Below, one piece after another: positions 8,492 through 16,995 of a stretch of DNA of 64,000 nucleotides (the first letter of the stretch is position 1; each line of letters starts with the position of its first letter). A program made the translations under genes and the position numbers. The notes under the pieces were generated by a model. That model had not been told where the DNA came from and made no database searches. It worked only from the letters and a program-made list of their open reading frames with translations. This DNA is from Theionarchaea archaeon (lineage in GTDB: Archaea > Methanobacteriota_B > Thermococci > Methanofastidiosales > SZ-28-30), in the NCBI GenBank assembly GCA_018992685.1, contig JACVGT010000011.1:1-64000 (forward strand). Reading direction: 5' to 3'.

Positions 8492-10906
8492 ATGCCTGAG
8501 CAATCATCGAGGAACTCTGTCCTGTTTCAGAATGTGGAGCAGGTCTTGGGAAGAAGAGAGCAGTTGAGTACAAAACTGGAAACCCTCTCACACGTCCTGG
8601 GTAAGCTCGTTGATCACGATTATTATGGTATCGTTTTTAATGCGTCCTACACTCATGAAATGTCAGAGATCTCAACAGCGCTTTCCTCGAGAATTAGAGA
8701 CACAGATGCCACCTTCTGTACTGTGTCGCTCCAGGAGATGGGCTCTGAGCCCAAGGTGCTTTCATGTAAAGATATCTCATCCTTTTTTTCTGGAATTGGT
8801 GCTTCTTTTCCTCTGAGAGAATCCTTGGCCCACTGCGCTGTCGTACCGCTTTCTGTGGATGGATTGCTTGGCCTCTTCTGTGTATTCAGAAGATCCTTAT
8901 TCTCAGACATAGAACTGGAACAGATATCCCTGTTTTCGGCCCAATTAGCGAATGCGATAGTCTTCCATCTTTATTCTTTACAGGAAGGCAGAATCAAATC
9001 TCTTCCCTTTGAGGAATCTAAAGATTACTATGAGAGCATGATTCATACTACAGAAGACATGATATTCACCGTCAGTTTGGAAGGACGATTTGTTTTTGCT
9101 AACAGGAAGGTCACAGAGATTATGGGTAGCGATCTTGTGGGAAAGCATTTCGAAGAAGTTGTTGTTCCTGGATACCGTGAGAAAGTGAAAGAGGAGTTTG
9201 AGAAACGCAAAAAAGGTAAGACATCTTCCGGGTACAGGATCCAGGCTTTCGACAAATCAAGTGAAAGAGTATGGCTTGAAATCAATTCGAATCCTCTATT
9301 CAAGAACGGGCAGATCGTGGGAGTATGTGGAAGTGCAAGGGACATAACTCATCAGATGCAGATTGAGCAGCAGAGGACTCATCTCACCATGATTGCCAAT
9401 GATATCCTTCAGCGAAAGAATCTGACAGAAATCATGGAAACGGTTGCCATCGCCATTCGTGAGCATTGTGGGTTTCAGAGGGTCCTCATTTCTCTGCTGG
9501 ATGACAATTTCGAGGCTGTTCATCTGGCTTTCGCCGGACTCACTGAAGAAGAGAAAGCTCAGGCATACCAGCGTCATCTTTCTCCGGAGCAGAGGAGAAG
9601 CATCTTTCAAGGTAAGTTCAAAGTTGGTCACTCCTATTACATCCCGCATGACCAGACTCCGTGGAGGGAACTGGGTGTTCAGAGCAGAATGAGCCCGGAA
9701 CAGATGAAAGACTGGCATCCCGATGATTTTCTGTTTATTCCCTTTTACGGAGAAGAGAAGAAGGCAATTGGACTGATTTCCGTAGATGACCCGATTGATG
9801 GGAGAGCACCCACTGCTGAGGCCCTGGCCCCGGTGGAACTGTTTGCCACCCAGGCCGCCATAGCCATTGAGAATGCTCGACTGTATGAACAGATCAGCCA
9901 CCATGCGGAAGATCTGGAATCCAAAGTAGTACAGAGAACTCGTGCCCGGGAAGCGCTGCTGGAGACCAACTATCTGCTGCGGGGGACCACCAGCTGGGAC
10001 AAAGGGATGAAGATTATCCTGGAAGGCATTACAAAAGGACTTGGATTTGAGAATGCTGAGTTGTTTCTAATCAATGAAAGCAAGAAGATTCTGGAAAACA
10101 TCGCTGTCGTCGGTACAGAGAAGAAACAAGATATTTCCTTGAATGACATGGGATATGTGGCTGCACAGTGTGTAGCTCAAAAGAAGCCAATCAATGTTAA
10201 GGATGCATCAGAACATGTTTCGAAACAGATAGATCCTGTCCTGGAATCTTTTGCATGGGTTCCCATCATGACCCAGGACGAGGTGCTGGGAGTAATTTCA
10301 GTGTATAATCAGATTTCCGGACGCCCCATTTCAGATGAACAGCTGGATGATCTGCTACTGTTCGCCAACCAGGCAGCTCATTTTGTGGAAAGTACACGGT
10401 TCCTGTTCAGTCCAGTTGTGGAGAATACACTCCCCACTGAAATGAAGTACAGGCTGGAATCGGGAGAGAGCTATCTGGTGGAGAGTGCCCAGCCTGCAGA
10501 AGCATTTGATATCTTTCGTGATGCGGTGACGCATGGGATACAGGGATTCTCTATCTGCAGAATGCATCCAAAGAAGGTCAGACACAAGTTTGATCTTAAG
10601 AGAACTCCCATTTTGTGGCTTTCTACCATCGAGGCAGAAGACACGGTAGATCCCAAAGATCTGGCAAAGATCAACCATATGCTCAACGAATTTTTGAAGC
10701 GGGCTTCTGAGTCTATTCTTCTGGTGGAAGGGTTGGAATATTTGATCATTCAGAACAATTTTGAGAAGGTAGTCAAGGCGCTGCATTCACTGAATGACTA
10801 TGTCACTATGTCCAATTCTCGGCTGCTCGTGCCAATCAATCCCAAGACCCTCTCAGAAAAAGAGCTCAGCATTTTGGAAAAGGAATTCATGGTATTCAAG
10901 AAGTGA
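8492..10906 (+). CDS. Soluble multi-domain sensor: GAF-PAS-GAF-GAF-DUF835
   Basis: An 804-residue protein with no membrane segment. The first 170 residues look GAF-like; residues about 178-290 are a PAS domain (YYESMIHTTEDMIFTVSLEG, ending in a VCGSARDITHQ PAC-type edge). Two GAF domains follow at about 300-465 and 485-635 (FATQAAIAIENARLY and FANQAAHFVESTRF ends), joined by a short coiled coil. The C-terminal 150 residues match DUF835, an archaeal domain often found at the end of PAS/GAF sensors. No histidine-kinase or receiver domain is present, so output is probably through protein contact. The neighbouring divergent KaiC-like ATPase is the obvious candidate partner. The signal sensed is unknown. 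Confidence 0.75.
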   Translation: MPEQSSRNSVLFQNVEQVLGRREQLSTKLETLSHVLGKLVDHDYYGIVFNASYTHEMSEISTALSSRIRDTDATFCTVSLQEMGSEPKVLSCKDISSFFSGIGASFPLRESLAHCAVVPLSVDGLLGLFCVFRRSLFSDIELEQISLFSAQLANAIVFHLYSLQEGRIKSLPFEESKDYYESMIHTTEDMIFTVSLEGRFVFANRKVTEIMGSDLVGKHFEEVVVPGYREKVKEEFEKRKKGKTSSGYRIQAFDKSSERVWLEINSNPLFKNGQIVGVCGSARDITHQMQIEQQRTHLTMIANDILQRKNLTEIMETVAIAIREHCGFQRVLISLLDDNFEAVHLAFAGLTEEEKAQAYQRHLSPEQRRSIFQGKFKVGHSYYIPHDQTPWRELGVQSRMSPEQMKDWHPDDFLFIPFYGEEKKAIGLISVDDPIDGRAPTAEALAPVELFATQAAIAIENARLYEQISHHAEDLESKVVQRTRAREALLETNYLLRGTTSWDKGMKIILEGITKGLGFENAELFLINESKKILENIAVVGTEKKQDISLNDMGYVAAQCVAQKKPINVKDASEHVSKQIDPVLESFAWVPIMTQDEVLGVISVYNQISGRPISDEQLDDLLLFANQAAHFVESTRFLFSPVVENTLPTEMKYRLESGESYLVESAQPAEAFDIFRDAVTHGIQGFSICRMHPKKVRHKFDLKRTPILWLSTIEAEDTVDPKDLAKINHMLNEFLKRASESILLVEGLEYLIIQNNFEKVVKALHSLNDYVTMSNSRLLVPINPKTLSEKELSILEKEFMVFKK

Positions 10907-11024
10907 ACATTTCTTCTAAAGGACAAAAGGATGAAGTCACGACACTGACACTGGTGGAGTGTTGTGCCTGTCCGAATCTGTTCTTTCTTGAGAGTGCTGT
11001 TCATTTCAGAGGATCAATCAATGC

Positions 11025-12542
11025 TTAGCCCACGAACTGCAGAAGCATGTGGTTTTCCCACCTGTCAATGACTCCCATCATAGCACTCTCACGGGCAATT
11101 CTTTCCGCTTGCTGGAGCTTGTGGGATTTTTCAGCAAAAATCTCCATTAGGACGTCGCCCTCCTGAACCATGGTTCCCATCTTTTTGTACAATCTGACTC
11201 CTGCTCCTGTGTCTCTTGGACATCCCGCGGCTGTGGCTATCCTGACCAGTGAGGGGTTGTCGATCCATCTTACAATTCCAGGACTTTCAGCATAGATTCT
11301 TGTCACGTGGCTCCCTACTGCTATGTCATCAGGGTCGACATCCGGATCACCACCTTGGGCAGCAATAATTTCCCTGAGTTTTGCATCAGCTTTCTTTTGT
11401 TCCAGTGCTTTTTGGGCCATGAGCCTTCCCTCTTCTCTTGAGTGAGCTTTTCCAACCAGTGATAGCAAGATTCCACACAAAGAGGTTACCTTTTCCTTCA
11501 AGTCCGAACTTTCACTGGAGGAAATCGCTTTCAGAGCTTCCCGTGCTTCCAATGCGGGGCCGATGCAGTGTCCAATGGGCTGTTCCCCCAGGGTAATTCC
11601 GCACTGTATGTTCAGATCAAGTTTTTTCCCGATATTGACAAACTGGTCTGCCAGTCTGTGAGCTTTCTCAGGAGTTTTTATCTTAGCATCAGACCCCGTG
11701 GGAATGTCAATCACCACATGAGTCGCTCCTACACTCTTCTTCTTGCTGAGAATAGAAGCCAGTAACAGAGGGTCAACCCCCAACGGATGCTCAATTTGTA
11801 TCAACAGGTCATCTGCAGGTGCCAGGTCCAGTGCTCCTCCCCATACCAGGCACCCATTCGTTTTTCGTGTTACTTCTTCAATCTCTTCCAGGCCCAGCTC
11901 CACTGGCATGAGCATTTCCGCCCTGTCAGCTGTTCCTGCAGGAGAGGTAATGGCTCGGGATGAGGTTTTCGGAATTAGTAGCCCCAGAGATGCGATGACT
12001 GGTACCACCAGCAGGCTGGTCTTATCCCCCGGGACTCCTCCAACACTGTGCTTGTCACACACCACATCCCCGAAGGTCATGATGTCACCAGTTTCCACCA
12101 TAGCTTCTATCAGTGATGTGGATTCTCCCATGGACAGTCCTTTCAAGTGAAGGGCCATGATGAAAGCCGTCAATTCCAGATCATTCAGGTTTCTTTCTAC
12201 CACATCTCTTATGATTTCTCTGATTTCTTCTCCTGTTAATTCAATTCCTTCAATCTTGCGGCGAATGTATTCCTTTGATTTGAGTGGACGTCGGGCGGAC
12301 ACTTCGACCTGCTGTCCTGTCCTCACACCCAGCTTTTCCTTAATCTCATCGAAAATGCCAATTTCACCAGGGCGGACAAATCGTTCTGATGTGTTGATCA
12401 CAGCGGTGACTGAACCAGATTCGGCTTCAATAACAACGCGGTCCAGAGAATAAACACCTAATTCAAGTGCATCCTGTAAATTAAGGACGGCAACAGTCTT
12501 CCCGCCAGTATCAAGATCGTATGGTTTCACTGTCATTTTCAT
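11025..12542 (-). CDS. deoA: AMP phosphorylase / archaeal thymidine phosphorylase
   Basis: A 505-residue member of the archaeal thymidine-phosphorylase-like family, best known as AMP phosphorylase. It has the extra N-terminal domain (about residues 1-85) followed by a helical region and the phosphate-binding KHSVGGVPGDKTSLL loop near residue 165, SRAITSPAGTADRAE near 195, and a C-terminal alpha/beta domain. AMP phosphorylase converts NMP plus phosphate to ribose-1,5-bisphosphate plus base, feeding R15P isomerase and form III RuBisCO; neither partner is in this window. An internal ATG at 12536 is an alternative start. A TTAATTAA-rich element near 12563-12573 could serve as the TATA box of a leaderless transcript. 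Confidence 0.85.
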   Translation of the reverse strand: MKMTVKPYDLDTGGKTVAVLNLQDALELGVYSLDRVVIEAESGSVTAVINTSERFVRPGEIGIFDEIKEKLGVRTGQQVEVSARRPLKSKEYIRRKIEGIELTGEEIREIIRDVVERNLNDLELTAFIMALHLKGLSMGESTSLIEAMVETGDIMTFGDVVCDKHSVGGVPGDKTSLLVVPVIASLGLLIPKTSSRAITSPAGTADRAEMLMPVELGLEEIEEVTRKTNGCLVWGGALDLAPADDLLIQIEHPLGVDPLLLASILSKKKSVGATHVVIDIPTGSDAKIKTPEKAHRLADQFVNIGKKLDLNIQCGITLGEQPIGHCIGPALEAREALKAISSSESSDLKEKVTSLCGILLSLVGKAHSREEGRLMAQKALEQKKADAKLREIIAAQGGDPDVDPDDIAVGSHVTRIYAESPGIVRWIDNPSLVRIATAAGCPRDTGAGVRLYKKMGTMVQEGDVLMEIFAEKSHKLQQAERIARESAMMGVIDRWENHMLLQFVG

Positions 12543-12642
12543 AGCGTATTTTAGGAGCCATTCTTAATTAACCTTTTCCAGCCACATCTTTCTATACTCG
12601 GTTCATCATTCCTTTTTCCTGAAGCTACTATCGCGACCGAAA

Positions 12643-12654
12643 CTTTTATATACC
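12643..12654 (+). promoter_or_regulatory. TATA box and BRE-like element of the thiol-redox operon
   Basis: CGAAAC followed by CTTTTATATACC lies about 70 bases before the first gene of the operon, giving a leader of roughly 45 nucleotides with a GGAGGG Shine-Dalgarno at 12707-12712. Confidence 0.6.
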
Positions 12655-12717
12655 TCTGCACATAAGAAGTTACGCTTGCAGTAGTAGCTTCAAGCGATCA
12701 TGGAAAGGAGGGACACT

Positions 12718-14478
12718 ATGGCTAGCAGCCTTCCAGTAACTGCAGAAAGAAGAGTACGAAGAAGACCCCAAGAAGTAGATGAATCTGAGGAACGGAAATC
12801 AGAGTCAGAGTCTGAACCATGTCCCTACAGAATAACAGGAAAAGCATGGACCAGGTTTGCTCTGTCTTTTGTTGTACTATACGCGGTGCTGGCAGCTTCC
12901 ATATTCAGCGTATTTGCGTTCCAGGATCAGTCACCTGCTCTCATTCAGGGAGTGGGAGAGAGAGAAGTCACGCCAGGCGGTGAAGCAAGTTTTACCATCC
13001 AGGTGAAGAACCCCTCAATCCTGAAGAAGGATATTACCCTAAACCTGGAGAAAGACCTGCCTTCTGGATGGATGGCGAGTTTCTGTGATGAAACCCAATG
13101 CTTCTTTGAAAGCTGTTCTGTAACCCTGGATTCGCTTGGAGAGAAGTCCTATTTTGTTCATGTGATCACTGACGAAACAGGTCAGGCAGGAACTGTATCA
13201 GTTGAAATGGTTCACCAAGGTGAAATTCAGAAAGACATTACTTTCACAGTTACTACTACAAAACAGGCAGATTTCACCTTAGAACTAACCAGCAGCGAAA
13301 GAGAGCTCTCTGAAGTTGCATTTGATGTGCTCATCGTGAATACCGGCAATGTTGAGGACTCATTTACCGTATCCCTGCCTCCTGGTGTTGCAGCTCGCGT
13401 CAGTGAGGATGCAGTCACCCTGAAACCTGGAGAAAAAAAGGAATTGACTGTCTATATTGAGGGCTCCTCGGCTGTCAATACGTCACTCATCGTGACCTCA
13501 CGAGAGGGTGTATCCAGGACGTTGTACTTGATCAATGAACAGGCCCTGACCTATGATTTCGAAATGTATGCTGCCAAGGACTTCTACATCGAGGAAGAGG
13601 AGGCCACCATCAGCTTTGACATCATTAATACAGGAGATGCTCCTGACACCTTTAGTGTCAGTGCTACCTGCCTTGCCCCTGAATGGGAGGTGGCGTGCAC
13701 ACCTCAGGCTCTTGATCTTGAAGCGAAAAAATCAGGACGAATAGTCCTCTCAGTAAAGAGAGGAAAAGGAAAGAGCGCTTCCATCATTGCAACTGCCTCG
13801 TCAACCAGCGGACTGTCAAAGAACATAAAGCTGAATATTTTCTTGCAGGAAACCCAGGGAAAAACTGTTCTGGCGGAGTATTTCACCGGCACCTGGTGCT
13901 ACGTGTGCGGTTACGGGGAAAGGGCGCTGAGGCAGCTGGCAGAAGAAATAGAGAACCTTATTGTCCTGGTCTATCATCTGAAAGACGATATTGAAACCTC
14001 AGGCAGTGCAAAGCGGGCCACAGGACTGTATGGATTCACTGACACCGTGTCTACGCTGGTGGTCAACGGAACAAAGTATGCGTACTACTCTTCAGGTGGG
14101 GAAGGAGCCATCTATTTCAAGTACAAGAAGATTATCGAAGAGATGATGGCAGAGCCTTTGAAGGCCGAAATCTATGTATCTGGACGTACGGTGGAAAGTG
14201 TGGCCTACATTACGGCAGAAATCCACTCCTATACTTCAGGTACCTACGATGTGTATTTTGTCCTGTTCAAGAACAACTTCGAGTACCGTGGTGAAATCAA
14301 GCAGTACATCGTGAGAGATGTCACCGGTCCGCAAAGGGTCACGCTCCTGGGAGAAGTCCTTGTATCCACAGAGTTTATATTACCTGCAGGCGAACCCTAT
14401 GAAGGGTATGGTGTGGTGGTCATCATACAGGACCCCCGGACCCTAGAAGTGCTTCAAGCTACGCAATACATGTTATAG
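12718..14478 (+). CDS. Membrane-anchored extracytoplasmic protein with COG1470-like repeats and a CxxC thioredoxin-like domain
   Basis: A 586-residue protein. The start at 12718 is set by AAGGAGGG six bases upstream; an upstream in-frame ATG at 12700 would bury that site. An acidic cytoplasmic stub (1-44) precedes one membrane helix (46-68). Residues about 75-385 hold three immunoglobulin-like repeats of the archaeal COG1470/NEW3 type (VTPGGEASFTIQVKNPS, LKPGEKKELTVYI). A thioredoxin-like domain begins near residue 385 with TGTWCYVCGYGERAL, giving CxxC at C394 and C397, and the last 90 residues are another beta-rich domain. It heads an operon with a second thioredoxin-like protein and CcdA, so it is probably the outward-facing end of a thiol-disulfide relay. 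Its substrate is unknown. Confidence 0.7.
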   Translation: MASSLPVTAERRVRRRPQEVDESEERKSESESEPCPYRITGKAWTRFALSFVVLYAVLAASIFSVFAFQDQSPALIQGVGEREVTPGGEASFTIQVKNPSILKKDITLNLEKDLPSGWMASFCDETQCFFESCSVTLDSLGEKSYFVHVITDETGQAGTVSVEMVHQGEIQKDITFTVTTTKQADFTLELTSSERELSEVAFDVLIVNTGNVEDSFTVSLPPGVAARVSEDAVTLKPGEKKELTVYIEGSSAVNTSLIVTSREGVSRTLYLINEQALTYDFEMYAAKDFYIEEEEATISFDIINTGDAPDTFSVSATCLAPEWEVACTPQALDLEAKKSGRIVLSVKRGKGKSASIIATASSTSGLSKNIKLNIFLQETQGKTVLAEYFTGTWCYVCGYGERALRQLAEEIENLIVLVYHLKDDIETSGSAKRATGLYGFTDTVSTLVVNGTKYAYYSSGGEGAIYFKYKKIIEEMMAEPLKAEIYVSGRTVESVAYITAEIHSYTSGTYDVYFVLFKNNFEYRGEIKQYIVRDVTGPQRVTLLGEVLVSTEFILPAGEPYEGYGVVVIIQDPRTLEVLQATQYML

Positions 14479-14489
14479 GAGGAAATATC

Positions 14490-14939
14490 ATGAGTCGAAA
14501 GAGAGATATGTTCATTGGAATGACATTCCTCGCAGTGCTGGGAGTATCGTGCTTCTACGTACTGGGAGGGAACGAGAACGGCCCCACGGGTTACCCCTTC
14601 TCATCGAATTGGGTATGGAACGATTATGAAAAGGTGATGCAGCAGGCCCGGGCTGAGAATAAATACGTGGTGATCGATTTCTGGGCTGTGTGGTGCGATG
14701 AGTGTAAGAAAATGGATAGGGTAGCCTTCAGAGATCCTGAGGTATGTCGCTTGCTGGATGAATGTGTCCTGCTGAAAGTGGATGTAGATATCTCGCCTCA
14801 GCTGAAATCCGAATTCCGGGTGATGGGTATGCCCACCGTGGTGATTGTGTCTCCCGAAGGTGATGAAGTCATGAGGGCAGTTGGATATCAGACCACAGAA
14901 CAGATCACGAGACTCTTGACGGAGGTTCTTGGATCATGA
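14490..14939 (+). CDS. Membrane-anchored thioredoxin-like protein (DsbD C-terminal type)
   Basis: A 149-residue protein with an N-terminal membrane anchor (about residues 7-26) and a thioredoxin fold carrying WAVWCDECKKM (C69, C72) and the cis-proline loop GMPTVV. This resembles the C-terminal domain of DsbD, which takes electrons from a CcdA/DsbD-beta membrane domain and passes them to outward-facing thiol proteins. AGGAGG at 14477-14482 overlaps the stop of the preceding gene, and CcdA follows after nine bases, so the three are translationally close. The residue before the anchor end includes one more cysteine (C21), which might lie in the membrane or be lipidated. Confidence 0.8.
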   Translation: MSRKRDMFIGMTFLAVLGVSCFYVLGGNENGPTGYPFSSNWVWNDYEKVMQQARAENKYVVIDFWAVWCDECKKMDRVAFRDPEVCRLLDECVLLKVDVDISPQLKSEFRVMGMPTVVIVSPEGDEVMRAVGYQTTEQITRLLTEVLGS

Positions 14940-14948
14940 GGTGGTACC

Positions 14949-15641
14949 ATGGATGATGTGGGATTAGTCACTGCTTTCTTGTATGGAATGCTCTCCTTTG
15001 TTACTCCCTGCATTCTTCCTCTGGTGCCTGCGTATATCACCTACATAACAGGGGTGGACTTAGAGACGTTGCAGAAAGGTGGGATAGGGAGAAAGGTTAT
15101 TTTCCTGAATTCTTTGCTATTTGTCATGGGATTTTCGATTATTTTCATGCTGTTGGTGATCCCAGCTAATGTAGTGGGGAATCTCCTCTTGCAGTACCAG
15201 GTTTGGATTCAGCGCATTGCAGGGGTTATTATTGTGGTGTTTGGACTGCATATTGCAGGGATTATCAATATTGGAATATTGAATGTGGAGAAAAAGCTGC
15301 ATCTGACTGAAAAACCCCGAGGATATTTCGGTTCCCTGGTTATCGGCATGACCTTCGCTCTGGGCTGGTCCCCGTGTATTGGACCGATTCTGGCTTCAAT
15401 TATTCTAATAGCTTCTACCCAGTCCATGAGTACAGGAGTACTGCTTCTGGGAGTGTATTCTGCTGGACTGGCGATTCCCTTTCTGGTGGTTGGACTCATG
15501 ATTGGTCATTTCCTGGAATACTACCAGGGCATTCTGAAGCACACACGGGAGATCATGCTGGTGTCGGGACTGGCGCTGGTTTTCGTTGGCGGGCTGATGA
15601 TTCTGGGATTGTTTCAGAGGTTCTTTTCTGTGCTTGGTTAA
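14949..15641 (+). CDS. ccdA: CcdA/DsbD-family transmembrane thiol-disulfide carrier
   Basis: A 230-residue integral membrane protein with six hydrophobic segments. The two invariant cysteines lie in FVTPCILPLVPAY (C21, helix 1) and GWSPCIGPI (C143, helix 4), the pair that moves reducing equivalents from cytoplasmic thioredoxin across the membrane. Length and motifs match the CcdA family. GAGGTGG at 14938-14944 is the Shine-Dalgarno. It is the third gene of the redox operon, with two membrane-anchored CxxC proteins upstream as likely acceptors. There is no visible cytochrome c maturation gene nearby, so disulfide reduction of secreted proteins is the likelier role here. Confidence 0.9.
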   Translation: MDDVGLVTAFLYGMLSFVTPCILPLVPAYITYITGVDLETLQKGGIGRKVIFLNSLLFVMGFSIIFMLLVIPANVVGNLLLQYQVWIQRIAGVIIVVFGLHIAGIINIGILNVEKKLHLTEKPRGYFGSLVIGMTFALGWSPCIGPILASIILIASTQSMSTGVLLLGVYSAGLAIPFLVVGLMIGHFLEYYQGILKHTREIMLVSGLALVFVGGLMILGLFQRFFSVLG

Positions 15642-15683
15642 GATGACTGATAGCTGCAACGGGCAAGAATCAGCGTACCAGAA

Positions 15684-15694
15684 TGTTTATAATG
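15684..15694 (+). promoter_or_regulatory. TATA box for the GT4 gene
   Basis: TGTTTATAATG lies about 34 bases before the ATG at 15723, giving a very short leader and separating this gene from the redox operon. Confidence 0.5.
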
Positions 15695-15722
15695 AACCTC
15701 AGGTATTCCCACACGTGACTCC

Positions 15723-16856
15723 ATGAAGATTGCTCTTATCCAGAATGTTACGCTCAATGATCACCGGTCAGTTCACTCTCATCATGTTGCCTGTGAGTTA
15801 TGCAGGCGGGGTGTGGATGTGGATGTCATCGTGCAGAAGACGGAAGAGGAGCTCCAATATACAGAAAGACCGTATCAGCTGATAGAACTCCCCGGAGAGA
15901 CGTACTCCATCAAAGGACAACTCCAGTTCATTCTGAATTCATATCATCACCTGAAAGGGGCAAGGTACGATGTTATCCATGCGAAAAATCCTTTTTCTTC
16001 TCTTTTCTCTGCAGTACTCTTGAAAGAATTGGGGAAAATTGATTCCCGAATTGTATATGATATGAGGGGGTTGTGGATAGAATTTGGCGCTGACACGGGT
16101 AAGTTCCCTTCTTTCTTGAAGCATGGACTTGAGATGGTGGAAGAGATGCTCATCAAGAAGTGTGATCAGATGGTGGCTATATCATCCTCATTGCAGGAAA
16201 TCCTCTGCAGGAAAGGAGTTCCGAGCAGCAAGGTGACAGTGATTGTGGGAGCGGGAATTGATATTCAGAAGATACAGTCGCTGGAACCCGTGCTTTTTTC
16301 TGAGGGTCTGGCCAATTTAAAGCGTGTTGGCTATGTGGGCACCATTAGTGTCGCCAGAGAGTCTCATAAGATCATAGAGGCATTTGAGACAATTAATCGC
16401 GATGATTGTGCCCTGCTGATGATTGGCCCCGTTATAGAGCCTGAGATTTTTGACGATTTGACCAGATACAGAGAGAGAATCGTGCTACCAGGGTTTGTCC
16501 CCCAGTATGCGGCACTTGAATATCTGAAATCCTGCCAGGTGGCTATTTCCTATCACGACATTGAGAGTCCCGCCTATACGGTGGCTGTTCCATCCAAGAT
16601 TCTGGAATACATGGCTGCAGGGATTCCCATCGTGGCCACCGACCACCAAATGTACAGGAATATACTGGAAGATGGGAGGACTGCAGTTCTGACAAGTCAG
16701 AATCCTCATGATTTTGCTCGTGGCATTGAATATGTGCTGGAAAACCCGGAGGTTGGCGAGAAAATGGCAGAGAATGCCAAAAGAGAAGCAGAGAAGTTTT
16801 CTATACAGAAGGTTGTGGATCAGTTGATGGCAGTATACGAGAGCGTTCTGAAATAG
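15723..16856 (+). CDS. GT4-family glycosyltransferase
   Basis: A 377-residue GT-B fold glycosyltransferase of the GT1/GT4 superfamily. The N-terminal domain has the usual VHSHHVACELCRRGVDVDV helix-strand and HAKNPFSSLF segment; the C-terminal nucleotide-sugar domain has RVGYVGTISVARES, LLMIGPV, and the conserved SPAYTVAVPSKILEYMAAG stretch, where the SKILEYMA glutamate contacts the donor sugar. It has no membrane segment and probably works at the inner membrane face on a lipid or protein glycan. It stands alone under its own promoter, so the acceptor cannot be predicted. The final product may decorate the many surface proteins encoded in this window. Confidence 0.85.
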   Translation: MKIALIQNVTLNDHRSVHSHHVACELCRRGVDVDVIVQKTEEELQYTERPYQLIELPGETYSIKGQLQFILNSYHHLKGARYDVIHAKNPFSSLFSAVLLKELGKIDSRIVYDMRGLWIEFGADTGKFPSFLKHGLEMVEEMLIKKCDQMVAISSSLQEILCRKGVPSSKVTVIVGAGIDIQKIQSLEPVLFSEGLANLKRVGYVGTISVARESHKIIEAFETINRDDCALLMIGPVIEPEIFDDLTRYRERIVLPGFVPQYAALEYLKSCQVAISYHDIESPAYTVAVPSKILEYMAAGIPIVATDHQMYRNILEDGRTAVLTSQNPHDFARGIEYVLENPEVGEKMAENAKREAEKFSIQKVVDQLMAVYESVLK

Positions 16857-16964
16857 CCGTGCATCACTCGCGAGGATATTCGATTTACGGTGGATAAAAT
16901 TTGTTGTGGACATTGAAGACAATCAGTTTCTCATGGGTTGATTGTGAAAAGGAACCCAGAGGAA

Positions 16965-16982
16965 ACAAAAAAAGAAAAAAGA
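16965..16982 (-). terminator. T-rich terminator downstream of the subtilase gene
   Basis: The minus strand reads a run of Ts broken by one C just after the stop of the protease at 16996, the U-tract form of archaeal intrinsic terminators. It lies in the short convergent gap behind the GT4 gene. Confidence 0.5.
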
Positions 16983-16995
16983 GAATCTGCGTTGT

